From Salisapilia sapeloensis (taxonomy: Eukaryota > Oomycota > Peronosporomycetes > Peronosporales > Salisapiliaceae): a DNA stretch of 54,021 bases. The position numbers and the translations under genes were made by a program. This document shows positions 43,080 to 53,624 of this stretch, one piece after another. The notes beneath the pieces are model-generated. The model made no database searches, was not told the DNA's origin, and worked only from the letters and a program-made list of their open reading frames with translations. Positions within the stretch are counted from its first letter, which is position 1. Every line of letters begins with the position of its first letter. The stretch covers positions 1 through 54,021 of the forward strand of contig JAADVB010000117.1 of assembly GCA_023334545.1 (NCBI GenBank). Reading direction: 5' to 3'.

Positions 43080-44249
43080 ATGGTACGCGCGGCGGAGATA
43101 TTCATGCTGCTCGCAGCAGTGTATGAGCTGTCGACGGTATTGTCGGATGCGATTCTAAACTTTGAGTACGTCCAACGTAACTGGGTGGAAGAGTATATTC
43201 TGTCACTGGTGGTACTCGTGCTCAATGGTGTGGTGATGGGGGTTATTGGTATGCGTTTGGAGGCGAAGCATAGCAAAAATCGGTACTGTGCCAACAATAC
43301 TATCAACGAAGCAATTGCGTTCATCCTCGGTCTGTTCCAATTACGAGTGCTGGTGGAGACATACTTTAGTATATGTGAACGTCAATGTCAAGAGCGCAAT
43401 GAGCCCCATTCCAATGAACAGGGTCTGAGAATACCAGACCGAGGCGAAGTTCGAAACGCAGATATACAAGAAAGCGGTCGTTTCAGCCAAGATCTGCAAT
43501 TTGTCACATTCGCGCAGGCTGTAGTGCGAGATATCCCGTTATTTCTTATTCAGGCAAATGCGACTATTCATTACCGCATGCTCGCGTTCCTGGATCTGTG
43601 GGCCGTCTGCTCCTCTGGACTCTCCTTGTTGCATGGTATCGCCAAATACCTCACGAGATTCGATCCGAAGCTAGGCATTCGTCTTGCTGGTAGCATGTGG
43701 CTGTTTGGTCAGTTTGTGTTCCGGTTTGCTGCGATCCTGACGATTGCCCTGACGCTAGGAAGTTACATGATCTACTACTTTACCTTGACTTCGATCATTT
43801 CTATCCTTACGAATTGGGTGCTAGGAATGACGCACTCTACATCTTCCAAAGTGAAATCGCTAGAGTATGCTGTGCTTTACTTTCCATTCTACTACATCTT
43901 CTGCGTGAATGGTGCCAATGTGCATGGCAAAGAAGGCAGTACAATGGATGTGTTGCATAGCCGGAGAGTACATGCTGTCAGTGGATGGCGCTTTCTGGAG
44001 AACGCAGCAGCCATAGCTATCGCAGTCATCGTGAAGTGCGACGAAGAGTTTGGAAACGTAGATAAGACGGTGGTGCTGTCCGTGGGAATCATCTGTGCGA
44101 CGATCTACGTGGTAACTTGGATGTGGTTTGCAGCCGTGGCTGTTGCTTATACGATACAGAAAGCCCATTGGGAAGTTCACCAGATGCACAGCAACATGGT
44201 GAGGGAGTCGAGAACGAAGGAGGTGCCCGTGGAAGGGTATTTGGTGTAG
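43080..44249 (+). CDS. XK-related-like multi-pass membrane protein, copy 2
   Basis: This single-exon frame of 389 residues is clearly paralogous to the gene at 37022-38308: ILNFEYVQRNWVEEYILS and LIQANATIHYRML match in the same places, and the hydrophobic profile agrees. It lacks the poly-serine loop and the 27-residue N-terminal extension of copy 1. Family resemblance is to XK-related proteins; a lipid-handling role is unproven. The two copies are about 5 kb apart, separated by an AGC kinase and in opposite orientation, so they are not a simple tandem pair. The first ATG fits the start implied by the paralogue. Confidence 0.77.
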   Translation: MVRAAEIFMLLAAVYELSTVLSDAILNFEYVQRNWVEEYILSLVVLVLNGVVMGVIGMRLEAKHSKNRYCANNTINEAIAFILGLFQLRVLVETYFSICERQCQERNEPHSNEQGLRIPDRGEVRNADIQESGRFSQDLQFVTFAQAVVRDIPLFLIQANATIHYRMLAFLDLWAVCSSGLSLLHGIAKYLTRFDPKLGIRLAGSMWLFGQFVFRFAAILTIALTLGSYMIYYFTLTSIISILTNWVLGMTHSTSSKVKSLEYAVLYFPFYYIFCVNGANVHGKEGSTMDVLHSRRVHAVSGWRFLENAAAIAIAVIVKCDEEFGNVDKTVVLSVGIICATIYVVTWMWFAAVAVAYTIQKAHWEVHQMHSNMVRESRTKEVPVEGYLV

Positions 44250-45091
44250 CATAGAGTAAGTAAGGATGCAATACAGACAAGACGATTTTCAGATCGATTG
44301 GGCCCTCTTTATCTGGGTCTACAAGGTCGTGGTAGCCTGCCAGTGCGGGTGGAAGAGAAACAGTAACTTGGACTCGACAATATGATCTCTGGTAGTGCAA
44401 TTAACAAGAAACAAAGATGGAGTGAAGACTGGCAGTACTGATCTTGTCCTGGTCTACGATGCTTTTTGCTTCCCATGCATCGTTTAAATACCTATGACAA
44501 CCTTGTATAGGCTCAAGACTCGACAGTGCAGCCCACAACGAAGACAGTTGGAAGAAACGCATTGATCTTGTGCGATCATCTTGAGCGTCGAAGTGAAAGG
44601 TGTTGGATTAATCAGGTCATCGATGTCACTAAAGGTACCACAGTCTAGAGTAACCTCGGATTCCACCAAATAGAAGATAAATGTATCCGGTCATTTCGCT
44701 TCCCGCTGCTTGACCTTTTGTGATGCTCTACTCAGATCTGGGCTCATCAAGTCCCGGCACGACTACTATATAGCATGAAACCCCAGAATCTAGAAACTCA
44801 TGAACAACAATACATTTCTACTCATTCCCGGATTTGCTCCTAAACTCCGACTTCCAACTTCTCTCTCAACCCAATCGTCCAAGACAAGGTAGCTACGGGG
44901 GCATAGCTACTTTGGAAAGCTCTCTAAATTGACGGAATCTTTTGCTGCAACGTTGGGTTGACCAGCTCTGATTGAAGGAGACCAACCGTAGCAGGGCGTG
45001 CGACAGAAAACAACATATATTGTGAGTCTATGTGATCAAAGAAACCATATCCCTTTCATTCGAACTTTTGCAGTCAGAACTAAACGTCACG
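44250..45091. other. Intergenic, no gene recognised
   Basis: About 840 bases lie between the XK-like gene and the XPG-fold gene. A 60-codon Cys-containing minus-strand frame near 44484-44669 lacks an ATG and is not called. Confidence 0.4.
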
Positions 45092-47098
45092 ATGGGGATT
45101 AAAGGACTTGAAAGCTACATTGCGAAGAAAGTTGATCACTCGTATCTTCATACGTTTTCACAGGATACCAGGCGAGATGACGACTATAAGAACACGCTAG
45201 CTGTCGATTTCGATGGTTTCATCTACTGGGTGTGCAGAAGGCTTTGCGATAGCAATGGTATTGAGCAAAACCAGTTATCATCAGGAGCATGGATTCTATT
45301 TGGCGGATGCCTCGACTACTTGGAAGCGTGGTTGACGGATTGGATTGAGACACTTCACAAAAAGAAGGTGTCGCTTGTGTTTGTGAGAGATCCACCCAAG
45401 TGCTTTGGTGGTTGCCTGGAAGATCATCGCAAGGGAAAAACGCATCAAATGCGTAGGAAGGAGAGTAAAGAACGAGCTGACAAAGTAATGAGAAAAGTGT
45501 TCAATTGGGAAGTAAACCTCGTGGATGCGGAAACTGAGATAGAGTTATATGATGAGCTTCGGTCATCAAGCACCATGATACCCTCTGCGCACGAGAGAGT
45601 GGTGGCTGTACTTCGTAAATTCGATATTAAGATCGAAGTGGCAGAACGAGAGGCTGATGAAACTCTAGCTCAGAAGGTGCGGTCGAAAGAAGCTTTTGCT
45701 ATCCTTGGTGAAGACTCCGACTTCTACTGCATGAAGGACGTATCCTACATTCCTTTCGCGAAGTTATCGGTTCCGACAAGCGAATCTGCCGACAACGTGA
45801 CTGCTCATGTGTACTCTTCCGACTCCCTCGCCAAAAAATTCCGCATTAAACCAAATCAATTGGTTGACCTCGCGATCGCTCTTGGCAATGATTATAGCAA
45901 CTCACTGGACGACTACGAACCCAACTTTTCTGTTCGAATGAAACTCCCATTTTTGAAAAGAGGAAAAGAGGTAGAGGGTGCTGTCAAGTGGATCAAGGAC
46001 AAGAAATCGAACGGAGAAAAAGACTGTATTTACCAGAATCCGCGCATGCGAGGCTTTAAGAGAAACTCGAATCTTATGACTGCTCTTTATGAAATCTATC
46101 GCTTCTACGGTCAGGGGGATGAATTTTTGAAGACTCTTGCCGATAAATCAGTCATAAAGCCAAAGGCGATGGGGGAAGAAAGACGGCAGAAGTATACTAC
46201 TCTGATTGAAGAATCCGGCTACAGCCCTATGCTGTGTGATATCCACCAGACCAAGCAACGTGTGCTACCAACAGGAATTGACCCACTAAGTGTCAAGACC
46301 GAGACTACTTTCGAAAGTGTTTGTTCAGGAGTTTGGAAACTTCTGTATGCAGCACTTGAGCTTGACAGCGTATCTGAAATCGATCCGCTTGGTGGCATAC
46401 CGAAGACTGTCACTGTCGAACCTTACTCTTTTCTATCTGACTTCTTGACGACCCGGTCCGACCGCAAGTCAGAGGAAGATGTCTCGAATATCTTGAAAGA
46501 TCTGGTCTCCAGTTTGGAGTCTGTTGATAGAGAGCAAATCGAAGATGTAAAGGTGGCTGTTGGCGGTATGGAGATGACTCCTTGCAGCCATATTGCACTC
46601 TGCACTGTCATATACGCGCTTTTAATTCTCCAAGGTAGTGGTGCGGTAAAAGTGAACGTGCAATCGGTTCTTACACGCAAACGCATGGATGCCTTGTTGC
46701 TGACAGCTCTCACTTGCCTCCATTTGAAACCAGTTCAAAAGCGCTTCCAGTCTGATGATGAAAGAGGGGTCGTCGTATCAATCAAAGACGTGTGTTGGGG
46801 AGACTGTGCCGTGGGTCTTACCTATGCCCATATCATTCAAACAATGGGATCTTTGCGGACAGTCCTTGGAGAGCCGATTGACACTGACGGAGGATCGTTG
46901 ACATACTATTCGGCCGTCATATTCACCAAGTTACTGGTGCGGACATCCGAATTGGACCCATCGAAGAGATTTGAACCGGCTCTTGTCCAAGAAGTAGTGA
47001 CAGCCTATAAGGATGATTTGAAGGTTTCGCCAAACATTTTGGTCAAATTATTTGAGGATATGCGAGGCTTGCTAGAGCCAAAAGCCCGGGTAGCGTAG
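45092..47098 (+). CDS. Asteroid-like protein with XPG/FEN1 nuclease fold
   Basis: This is a single-exon frame; the ATG at 45092 is chosen over an upstream in-frame ATG-less extension because MGIKGLESYI is the typical start of the XPG N-terminal domain, giving 668 residues. Acidic metal-binding positions of the FEN1 fold are visible: the Asp pair in LAVDFDGFIYW, EREADETLAQKV near residue 190 and ILGEDSDFYCM near 207. Asteroid-type proteins share this fold but their nuclease activity is unsettled. The C-terminal 300 residues are unrecognised and helical. The upstream spacing of 840 bases leaves room for its own promoter. Confidence 0.8.
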   Translation: MGIKGLESYIAKKVDHSYLHTFSQDTRRDDDYKNTLAVDFDGFIYWVCRRLCDSNGIEQNQLSSGAWILFGGCLDYLEAWLTDWIETLHKKKVSLVFVRDPPKCFGGCLEDHRKGKTHQMRRKESKERADKVMRKVFNWEVNLVDAETEIELYDELRSSSTMIPSAHERVVAVLRKFDIKIEVAEREADETLAQKVRSKEAFAILGEDSDFYCMKDVSYIPFAKLSVPTSESADNVTAHVYSSDSLAKKFRIKPNQLVDLAIALGNDYSNSLDDYEPNFSVRMKLPFLKRGKEVEGAVKWIKDKKSNGEKDCIYQNPRMRGFKRNSNLMTALYEIYRFYGQGDEFLKTLADKSVIKPKAMGEERRQKYTTLIEESGYSPMLCDIHQTKQRVLPTGIDPLSVKTETTFESVCSGVWKLLYAALELDSVSEIDPLGGIPKTVTVEPYSFLSDFLTTRSDRKSEEDVSNILKDLVSSLESVDREQIEDVKVAVGGMEMTPCSHIALCTVIYALLILQGSGAVKVNVQSVLTRKRMDALLLTALTCLHLKPVQKRFQSDDERGVVVSIKDVCWGDCAVGLTYAHIIQTMGSLRTVLGEPIDTDGGSLTYYSAVIFTKLLVRTSELDPSKRFEPALVQEVVTAYKDDLKVSPNILVKLFEDMRGLLEPKARVA

Positions 47099-47514
47099 GG
47101 TGGGTGCGGTTGGAGTGGCAACGAGAGCAATATGTGTTTCATTTATCCAACTCGGTAATTTTCGTTAGTTTTATTGCTCAGGCTAGTCTACTCTACCTCT
47201 GTTATCGTCGGTGCTGGCAAAGTTGAGCGAGGGTAGATTGGCACCGGTCATGTTGAAGTTTCCATATCATCTCAATCTTCTACGGTCACTTGGATGATCT
47301 GGCGCTCAAGCACTAACGAAGACATCAGAGGCGGAAACCAACGTCTTTGGGACAAGTTGGCAACTACTCCCGACCCGGATGACTCTGGCAGCGTATAAAA
47401 CCCGCATACTACAGTGAAATCTCGTCGTTGTCTCCAACGGCAAGCGCAGATTACGCTTTAGCTAAATGTACCTCTGCCTTTTGCAGCAACTTTAGCAAAT
47501 CTGCAAGCTGCGAG
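47099..47514. other. Intergenic promoter region
   Basis: This gap separates the XPG-fold gene from the next gene on the same strand. The open frame continues upstream of 47515 to 47428 but without an ATG, so it is taken as 5' leader. Confidence 0.4.
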
Positions 47515-48668
47515 ATGCCTCTGTTCCTAGCCAATTTAGCTCTTTCATCCTACTTTCTGGCTCTGTGCTATGTGCTAGCGACCGTGGCCTGCGTCAATCG
47601 CCTGCTGTCCATACGCAGAGTTGTGAATACGGAAGACCACCGTCGACGCCGAGGTGGATGGAGCACCGTGCAGCTCCTGCTGCTGAGTCTGTCGCTCGGC
47701 TGCCTCTTTCGAACAGCCACATTCTCCACGCTGTGTATCTTTGACTCTCTTTCAGGACACGAGTTTCCAAGTAGTGGGGAACACAACCCAGGTGTGTATC
47801 GACCGAACGAGTGGAGAGACAATGGCGAGCCGAGCGAAAAGGATCTTGACTTTTACAATCAGGTGGTGGCGGTGCTCTTCAACCTGCCTGATTTCCTCTT
47901 CGTGTCATCCTACGCTCTCCTGGTGCTCGTATGGGCCGAAGCCTTCCAGTCAGTATGTACAAACCATGCAATGCATGTTGACATGAGAGTAATTGAGTGC
48001 TGCATAGAGTCGTCGTCACTGGTTCTCGGCCGAGGCCTTTCGTCGGCGCTGGATGATCTTCTACCTCATATTCAACGGAGCTCTGTATTTAACGCAGATG
48101 GTATTGTACGCCATGCTGTTTCTGGATGGAGAAGCAGGTATTTTTACAGATGAAGACCAAAATCACCTGCGACTGGTACGTCTACAGTTGACACTAGTTT
48201 TGATAAAAGATTAAGCAAGTGCGTAGGTCCCTTCCTTGATCTTTGACGTCGTCGCCGCCATGGATCTTCTCCTCCCACTAGTCATCTTTTGCGCCTGGGT
48301 CTACCTGACACTCAGTCTCTCGGGCTTTCCGTCTAAGTCGACTTCAGCTAGGAACCGACTGCGGCGTGTCGGCCACGTCACTCTGGCCTGGAGTCTCGCC
48401 CGCATCGTCTACAGCGTCCTGACGCTGCTCACGTTCACTCAGGTATGCACTTTGATCCCTTCGACTCGTGCTCCTATCTATACTGATCGTGCCCTAGGGC
48501 TGGTTCAACGTGAACCGAGGGAGCCTGACTCTCCAGTCGATGCTGCTGGTAGTCATCTTCCTCAGCACAGAGCTGCTTCCGATCGCCCTGACGCTGGACT
48601 CGAAACTCGTGGTGCTGCTGTCGCTGGAGGAGAGCGACCCGAGCCTCGAGTCTCAGATTGGTAGTTAA
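47515..48668 (+). CDS. Seven-helix membrane protein, THH1/TOM1/TOM3-like, 4 exons
   Basis: Exons are 47515-47952, 48008-48175, 48227-48442 and 48498-48668, all phase 0, giving 330 residues. About seven hydrophobic segments are spread along the protein (SSYFLALCYVLATVACV; LPDFLFVSSYALLVLVW; MIFYLIFNGALYLTQMVLYA; MLLVVIFLSTELLPIALTL). The pattern, including the W-x-E-A-F after the fourth segment, resembles the plant THH1/TOM1/TOM3 family of tonoplast proteins. No signal peptide is needed. The name is tentative; the multi-pass fold is certain. Confidence 0.75.
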
Positions 48669-48716
48669 CGTAGGACAAAGCAAGTCGTAAGAAATGGATG
48701 GTTTCACATTATCAAG

Positions 48717-49907
48717 TCACGAGGAAAACTGAAACAGAGGTCGGACCACGAGCGACTCCCAGTCCACTAGTTGGAAGAAACTCTCGAGCATTGGCAATCG
48801 GTTCCCGGCCACCGCAGACGTGCTCCCGTACTTGCCTTTGATCTGCAGCGTAAACCCACTCGCTTTTCTTGTGAACGTCCACAGAGACACTTCGTCTGTC
48901 CACACGAGATGCTGTGCGTCCGAGGCTGGCGGCGGAAGGCTTTTGGTCAGAATGCCGAAGCTGTTCTGGTCTAACGAGACTCGACACACGAGAGTGAGGG
49001 CATGCCGGGGGAAGCTCTCGCCCGTGAACTGGTGAATGTGTCTCGTCAAGAACATGCTCTCGTCCACTTTCTTGATCACGACGAACTTGGTGCGTCGACG
49101 GAAGAGCTCTTGCTGGACGTTTTCGTCGTGAAAGTAGCGCCAGGTGCTGTCGACGATCTGCTGCATGTCGTGCGAGTCGTCAAAGTCCTTTTCGGAGCTC
49201 ATGTGGAGGTACATGGCCTGGGCCTCTCGCCTCGTCCGCCACCCAATGTACTGCTCACCTTCCGACGATCCGCTGACGTCATACGCACGCATCTCTTCCA
49301 GCGCCTCTCGAGTCGTCTTCTGCAGCTCTGAGACGGTCGGTGGCTTGACGTTCTTTAGAAACTGCAAACTATCCGTCGAAGGCTAAGCGTACGTCGTTAG
49401 CAGATTACATGGTTGATAATTGGTATGGACGTACGGGCATGGCTTGCTGAACTTTTTCAGCAAAACGCTGACGCTTGCGGTTCTCGTTCAGTAGAAACTC
49501 CTTTTGGCGACGAAGGCACTTGGTCAGTTCCATGACTTCGACATACTTTTCGATCTTACTACTACGCTCTACGGACAAAGACGACGTGGATGGGTCCTGC
49601 TGCGACCGAGCGGCAATTCGATTCGACAGCACGCTTTCCAATCGCACGATCTCGTTCCTCATTTGGTCATTGTCTCCCTAGTAGCCATATTTAGTCATCT
49701 AGCGAAACGCAGTGAAAAGGAGTGAATTACGTTTCCGTTCTTCGAGTATGGGCGGACGGCATAGGAAGAGGAGTTGTTGTTGTTGCTGCGTGTGGATGAC
49801 GTGGAGGGGCTCGTTGGCGGCGGTAGCGTCAGCGCAAAGGACTCGGCGCTCATCTCCAACTCCGGTTTTTCTGGTTCTGTCTCGCACCCGCCGACATTCA
49901 ATCTCAT
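48717..49907 (-). CDS. Coiled-coil START-like domain protein, 3 exons
   Basis: Exons are 49907-49731, 49677-49435 and 49382-48717, both introns phase 0 (53 and 52 bases), giving 361 residues. The N-terminal part is Pro/Ser/Thr-rich with an asparagine run. A basic, leucine-spaced helix follows (RNEIVRLESVLSNRI, LRRQKEFLLNENRKRQRF), resembling a bZIP-like segment. The last 220 residues look like the START-like domain that oomycetes carry in large numbers (ALTLVCRVSLDQNSFGIL, VSLWTFTRKASGFTLQIKG). START folds bind lipids; ligand and location are unknown. Alternative in-frame ATGs at 49853 and 50057 would shorten or lengthen the N-terminus. The stop is 48 bases from the neighbour's stop, tail to tail. 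Confidence 0.78.
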
Positions 49908-50312
49908 ATAAATGTATAATTTGTGCTTGTGGTCCAATTTAATAGTTCTCCTGCATGTTAAATCCGGTGACAAGTACGGTACCTTGGTTGTGCCAGTGTA
50001 CGCTGCCTGCAAATGCAAGTCGAGTTTTGCCGATACCTTGGAGCTGACAGGCATCAAGGAAAAGATAGATCGAATTTGAAAAAGTTGTTGGAAGATGCAT
50101 TCTTAATAATGCTAACACAGCGAATGTTTCTACCTAGAATTTTATATGTAGGTTGATGTTTTTGACACATGGGCAAAACGCATCAGATCTGGTCATTCCT
50201 CGATGCCGATGTATAGACAGTAGTTGTCTGGTAAAAGGTAGATTGTCCATAAGGACTTTGCTCGCAGTATAACCACTTACTAGCTTTCATTAGGTGGCTT
50301 TTAATTATTATT
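49908..50312. other. Upstream region of the START-like gene
   Basis: The START-like frame remains open to an ATG at 50057, so part of this stretch may be coding. The rest shows no gene. Confidence 0.4.
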
Positions 50313-50537
50313 TTACTTTCGTTTTGTCCCTCCACCTCCAAATTGCGCCACATCAGTCTCGTCATCTTCCAGACGCCTGACTACATTTATCAATCTTGCT
50401 CGGCGGAAATCTACGATGACTAGTATGCACTAAATCCGGTCGATCATTGTGGTTGGACTCACTGTTACCTCCTTTCTAACTGCATCTGTTGGAATATCAA
50501 GTCTGAGCTTCAGAAGGGAAATCGGAGAGTGATTCAT
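50313..50537 (-). CDS. Possible small basic protein, 2 exons
   Basis: Exons 50537-50469 and 50429-50313 join in phase 0 through a 39-base intron (GTAACA...TTTAG) to give 61 residues. The C-terminal part is convincing (RRARLINVVRRLEDDETDV, then GGGGTKRK at the end). No family was recognised. It could equally be the last exons of a longer gene that begins further upstream, where another coding-like patch (LVISQDDIRPRSGASKEPG) is seen at about 50600-50750. Confidence 0.35.
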
Positions 50538-51023
50538 TTATCCTTTAATATGCAAATATAGAATACGCATTCGGTCCATGTGATGACTGCTTCAACAGTA
50601 GTATCGAGTGTCCAGATTGTTGAGTCGTCCTGGCTCCTTTGATGCGCCAGATCTGGGTCTGATGTCATCTTGGGAGATCACGAGGGGCTCCAAGGAACTG
50701 CTTACTCCAACAGCATCAAATTGTCGCGGACAGTGTGGCAGCAGTGCGTACTGCAAGGAAAAGCACAGTGGCACTTCCACTAGCTCTTCTACTTCGTCGA
50801 CTTTGCCAAGTATACATGCCAAAAGCGATCCGAAAGCTTACATCGTTTTATATTGAAGTTGAATGGCATGCCAAAAGCTCTTTTTGAGAAATACCTCGAT
50901 GTCGGATCTCACAAAAGTGCTCGCGTGTTGGCGGTCTACATACCCAAGTGAAGTGTTTAATTTGGCAGACGGTCTGCTAGACTGAAGCACAGAAACTCGG
51001 GATTCGAACGTGGAAGAGCGAAG
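50538..51023. other. Unresolved stretch with coding-like patch
   Basis: On the minus strand a good acceptor (CTTTTCCTTGCAG, ending at 50751) precedes an open frame that ends at 50592. I could not find a matching 5' exon with an ATG, so no gene is called. Confidence 0.3.
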
Positions 51024-51993
51024 ATGGGCGAGGGCATGGGCGACGACCGCCGCCACCAGTACGCCTCAGATCCGCTCACGGGTAAACTACTAGTCTATAT
51101 GCTCGCTGCGATTCTCGACACTGCCCGCGAGACTCGACGTGGCGAGTGGCGTACTGTGAAGCGACGTGCAATCTGATCCTTTGTTCCGCCGAGTAGAAAT
51201 GACCGAACTGGATGGCATGGTCTCGTACAGGAACCTCAAAGACGGTAGTCACGGCCCGACTCGGCAATATCCGTGTGGAAGTGGCGATCAGGACTGGGAT
51301 GGAGGCTACATACGTCGCCAACCGCAGGTAGGACCACTCCTTTACGATTGATTGGAAGACAGTTGCTGACTCATGTACTCGGAACAAGCAGCGGGTCATG
51401 CGGAATGACCGGACGCCGTTAAATACTCCCTACACGCCCCAATTGGCCTCTCTCCACATGAGTGGCCACGAAGAGTTTTATGATGAGGCAGAGGAGGATG
51501 GACGAACGATCGCCCAGAGCATCGGACACGGCGCTGGCATCGTCGCGTCCACACTCTCTGCTCCTGCCCGATCCATTCGGTACGACGCCTACACTTAAAA
51601 TTCAAATGTCTCTTACAGAGTGTATCGCAGGCAGGTCGTGTCAGCACTCGTGAGCCTCGTGCTTCCGCAGCGACTAGTCCAGTCGCCTCTTTACCAAAAG
51701 GTACCTCTCTTCAGATTTGTTTATCTGCTGATATAATCACAAAACTGTTTTAGTACGGAGTGCGGATGGAGTGGTGCGTCTCGTGCATTGTGTGCATCCC
51801 ATTTCTGCTGCTCTTGAGTCCGTTCTGCATCGCCATCTGCATCTCGTCGACGCCAATCTGGATCGCCATGGTCCTCATCCTGCTCATCCGCCGTCTCCTT
51901 CCGAGCAACTTGCCTCTGGGGGAGGAGGATATGTCGATGGACATGTCGAGTCCGATGGCGTACCGACGGCAGGAGATGCCGCACCGACCGTAG
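51024..51993 (+). CDS. Small membrane protein, 5 exons, unrecognised
   Basis: Exons are 51024-51058, 51162-51327, 51392-51579, 51619-51700 and 51754-51993 with matching phases, giving 236 residues. The N-terminal half is hydrophilic (MTELDGMVSYRNLKDGS, GHEEFYDEAEEDGRTIAQ). The last exon holds a long hydrophobic region that can span the membrane once or twice (CVSCIVCIPFLLLLSPFCIA, then PIWIAMVLILLIRRLL), and the tail is Met/Arg/Pro-rich. The first exon is the least certain; the frame could also begin at the ATG at 51199. I do not recognise the family. Confidence 0.68.
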
Positions 51994-52078
51994 CTCTTTG
52001 CATTTGTTTTTCTCTTCATTTCGAATGTCGTGTCGGACAGTTTAGTCGGAGGGTAATGAATCAACTTGTATTTGCCAT

Positions 52079-53452
52079 TTAAGGGTCCAGGGGATACGCG
52101 TCTTCATCTGGCGTCGGTAGGATCTCCAGCACAGAGCCTAGAAAGTCAGAGATGGGCGTCTCGGAGGGTCGCCGCGGGAACAGATCTGTTCTGGTCATGG
52201 GCGTCGCGCGCAAGTACTTTGGGTCGAAAGCGTTGAAGAGAGCGTCTAGGTTTTTCGATTTGGAAGGACTGCGAAGGAACTCGAGTGCCGAGAACGTGAA
52301 CTTGTCGATGAGCGCTACGCCGAGCTGAATGCATGGAATAAGATACACGTAAATGGATAGAGAAAGGTATTTCGTACTTCTGGGTCAGAATGAGCTGCGT
52401 ACGAGTCTTCATGTGGTTGGGAAGAACCCAGCGCAACGACGTTTGGGGACGTGATGGCAGGAAAAAGAGATCCTGCGTGGCACGTGTCGACCATGAGAAA
52501 GAGTTCATGGTATCTACATTAAATAACTCTAAGTACTGCTTAAAAGAGTACGAACAGGAAACGAAGGGACCGATTTTTAACATGCATCTCGTGGATGGCG
52601 TCGGCAATGTCCTGACTCGAGATCTCTTCAAAGTCCTGCTGCAGCGTCAGTCGGATGATTTCTCTAGATTACCATTCAACTCGTACCTGAAACTTTAAAA
52701 AGTCTTCTCCACCATGACCAGTAAGATAGACCTAGGACGATACAAGAGATGAACATTACAAGCACAACTGCTGGCGCATGAGAGTATAGGCATACAAAGA
52801 CGTTGCTGTTGCCATCCGAATCGAGTTTCTTTGACGATGGTGTGTTCGGCTGGTGACGGCCTATACTGCCGGATGAGTTGAATGCAATATAATTCTGTAG
52901 CTTGCTGTTCACCTGTGAGGACGGTAATGAGGTTGTCGACGCTGACCTCGGCCCCACGGTAGTCCACTTCGACATTCTTTCCATAGCTATATGCAGCCCA
53001 ATATTAGATACACTACCAAATAAAGTCTAGGGACATATGCACACAGGTTGAGTTGGCTTTCTTCCGATCGAACGTTAAAGGTTTGGCCTGGAATGCAGTT
53101 GCGAGCGTTGCAAGGGACTTGATCGCCGAGCATCATGATGATCTACTTGACACGCATTTTAGCTTTAAGTGAGACTTTGCTTCAAGCACTGCACAAGACC
53201 TGGTTGTCAGGAATCCCCATCTGCTTCACAGAGTGATAGAGGGAAAGCGTGTTGGCAACATGCCGGTAGTTTCCCCAAAAGCGTGATGTGTCCACCTGCG
53301 TACAGTACCACCTTAGGAGACAACTAAGCATGAATACAGAATCGTGAGCGCACCAGCACTGCCCAGTTATTCGTGTGTCTACTTCCACGGTCTTCTGCAT
53401 GCACGAATACGACCAGATACGTCAAGAGAGCAAATACCGTAAGATGCCACAT
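52079..53452 (-). CDS. GPI8: GPI-anchor transamidase catalytic subunit (GPI8/PIG-K), 9 exons
   Basis: Exons run 53452-53354, 53295-53200, 53142-53045, 52986-52913, 52860-52796, 52731-52687, 52638-52571, 52513-52378 and 52324-52079, all in phase, giving 308 residues. The enzyme is a cysteine protease-like transamidase in the ER that swaps a C-terminal peptide for a GPI anchor. A signal peptide is visible (LTVFALLTYLVVFVHA). The catalytic His lies in YLTGHGGEDF (exon 6) and the catalytic Cys in MVDTCHAGSLF (exon 8). Other hallmarks are NNWAVLVDTSRFWGNYRHVA, DFEEISSQDIADAIHEMH and PISDFLGSV. No C-terminal membrane helix is seen, unlike animal and yeast forms. Three donors have C or G at the third base (GTCTTG, GTCCCT, GTGTGC). 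Confidence 0.93.
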
Positions 53453-53542
53453 CTCGTCTCTTTTGGTCTCTCTTATGTGTGGTTTGGTCAGAAATAGTAA
53501 CTATATATAACTTATGAAGCGTCGAAGTTACTAGTGGTATCT

Positions 53543-53553
53543 TGCCCGAGTGG
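53543..53553 (+). promoter_or_regulatory. RNA polymerase III A box
   Basis: Internal promoter element of the tRNA gene, TTGCCCGAGTG-like, in the D arm. Confidence 0.75.
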
Positions 53554-53597
53554 TCTAAGGGGGCGGACTTAAGATCCGCTAGACATTTGTCTGCGTG

Positions 53598-53608
53598 GGT
53601 TCAAACCC
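53598..53608 (+). promoter_or_regulatory. RNA polymerase III B box
   Basis: GGTTCAAACCC matches the B-box consensus in the T arm; TFIIIC binds it. Confidence 0.85.
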
Positions 53609-53619
53609 CACAGATACCA

Positions 53620-53624
53620 TTTTT
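53620..53624 (+). terminator. RNA polymerase III terminator
   Basis: A run of five T directly follows the tRNA 3' end, the usual Pol III stop signal. Confidence 0.75.

Larger units (their letters stand above)
53536..53619 (+). tRNA. tRNA-Leu (anticodon UAA)
   Basis: This 84-base tRNA has a seven-pair acceptor stem (GGTATCT with AGATACC) and discriminator A at 53619. The anticodon stem GCGGA/TCCGC encloses the loop CTTAAGA with anticodon TAA at 53570-53572. A long variable arm, as expected of type II leucine tRNAs, is followed by a T arm with GGTTCAAACCC. No intron is present. It reads UUA codons. Confidence 0.96.

Noticed and set aside
44484-44669. Cys-containing minus-strand frame resembling a small secreted protein
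   Set aside because: It has no ATG, the upstream frame is closed by a stop, the cysteine spacing does not fit elicitins, and 60 open codons are expected by chance.
52390-52698. 102-codon plus-strand frame with ATG
   Set aside because: It runs antisense to GPI8 exons 6-8, including the catalytic Cys exon.
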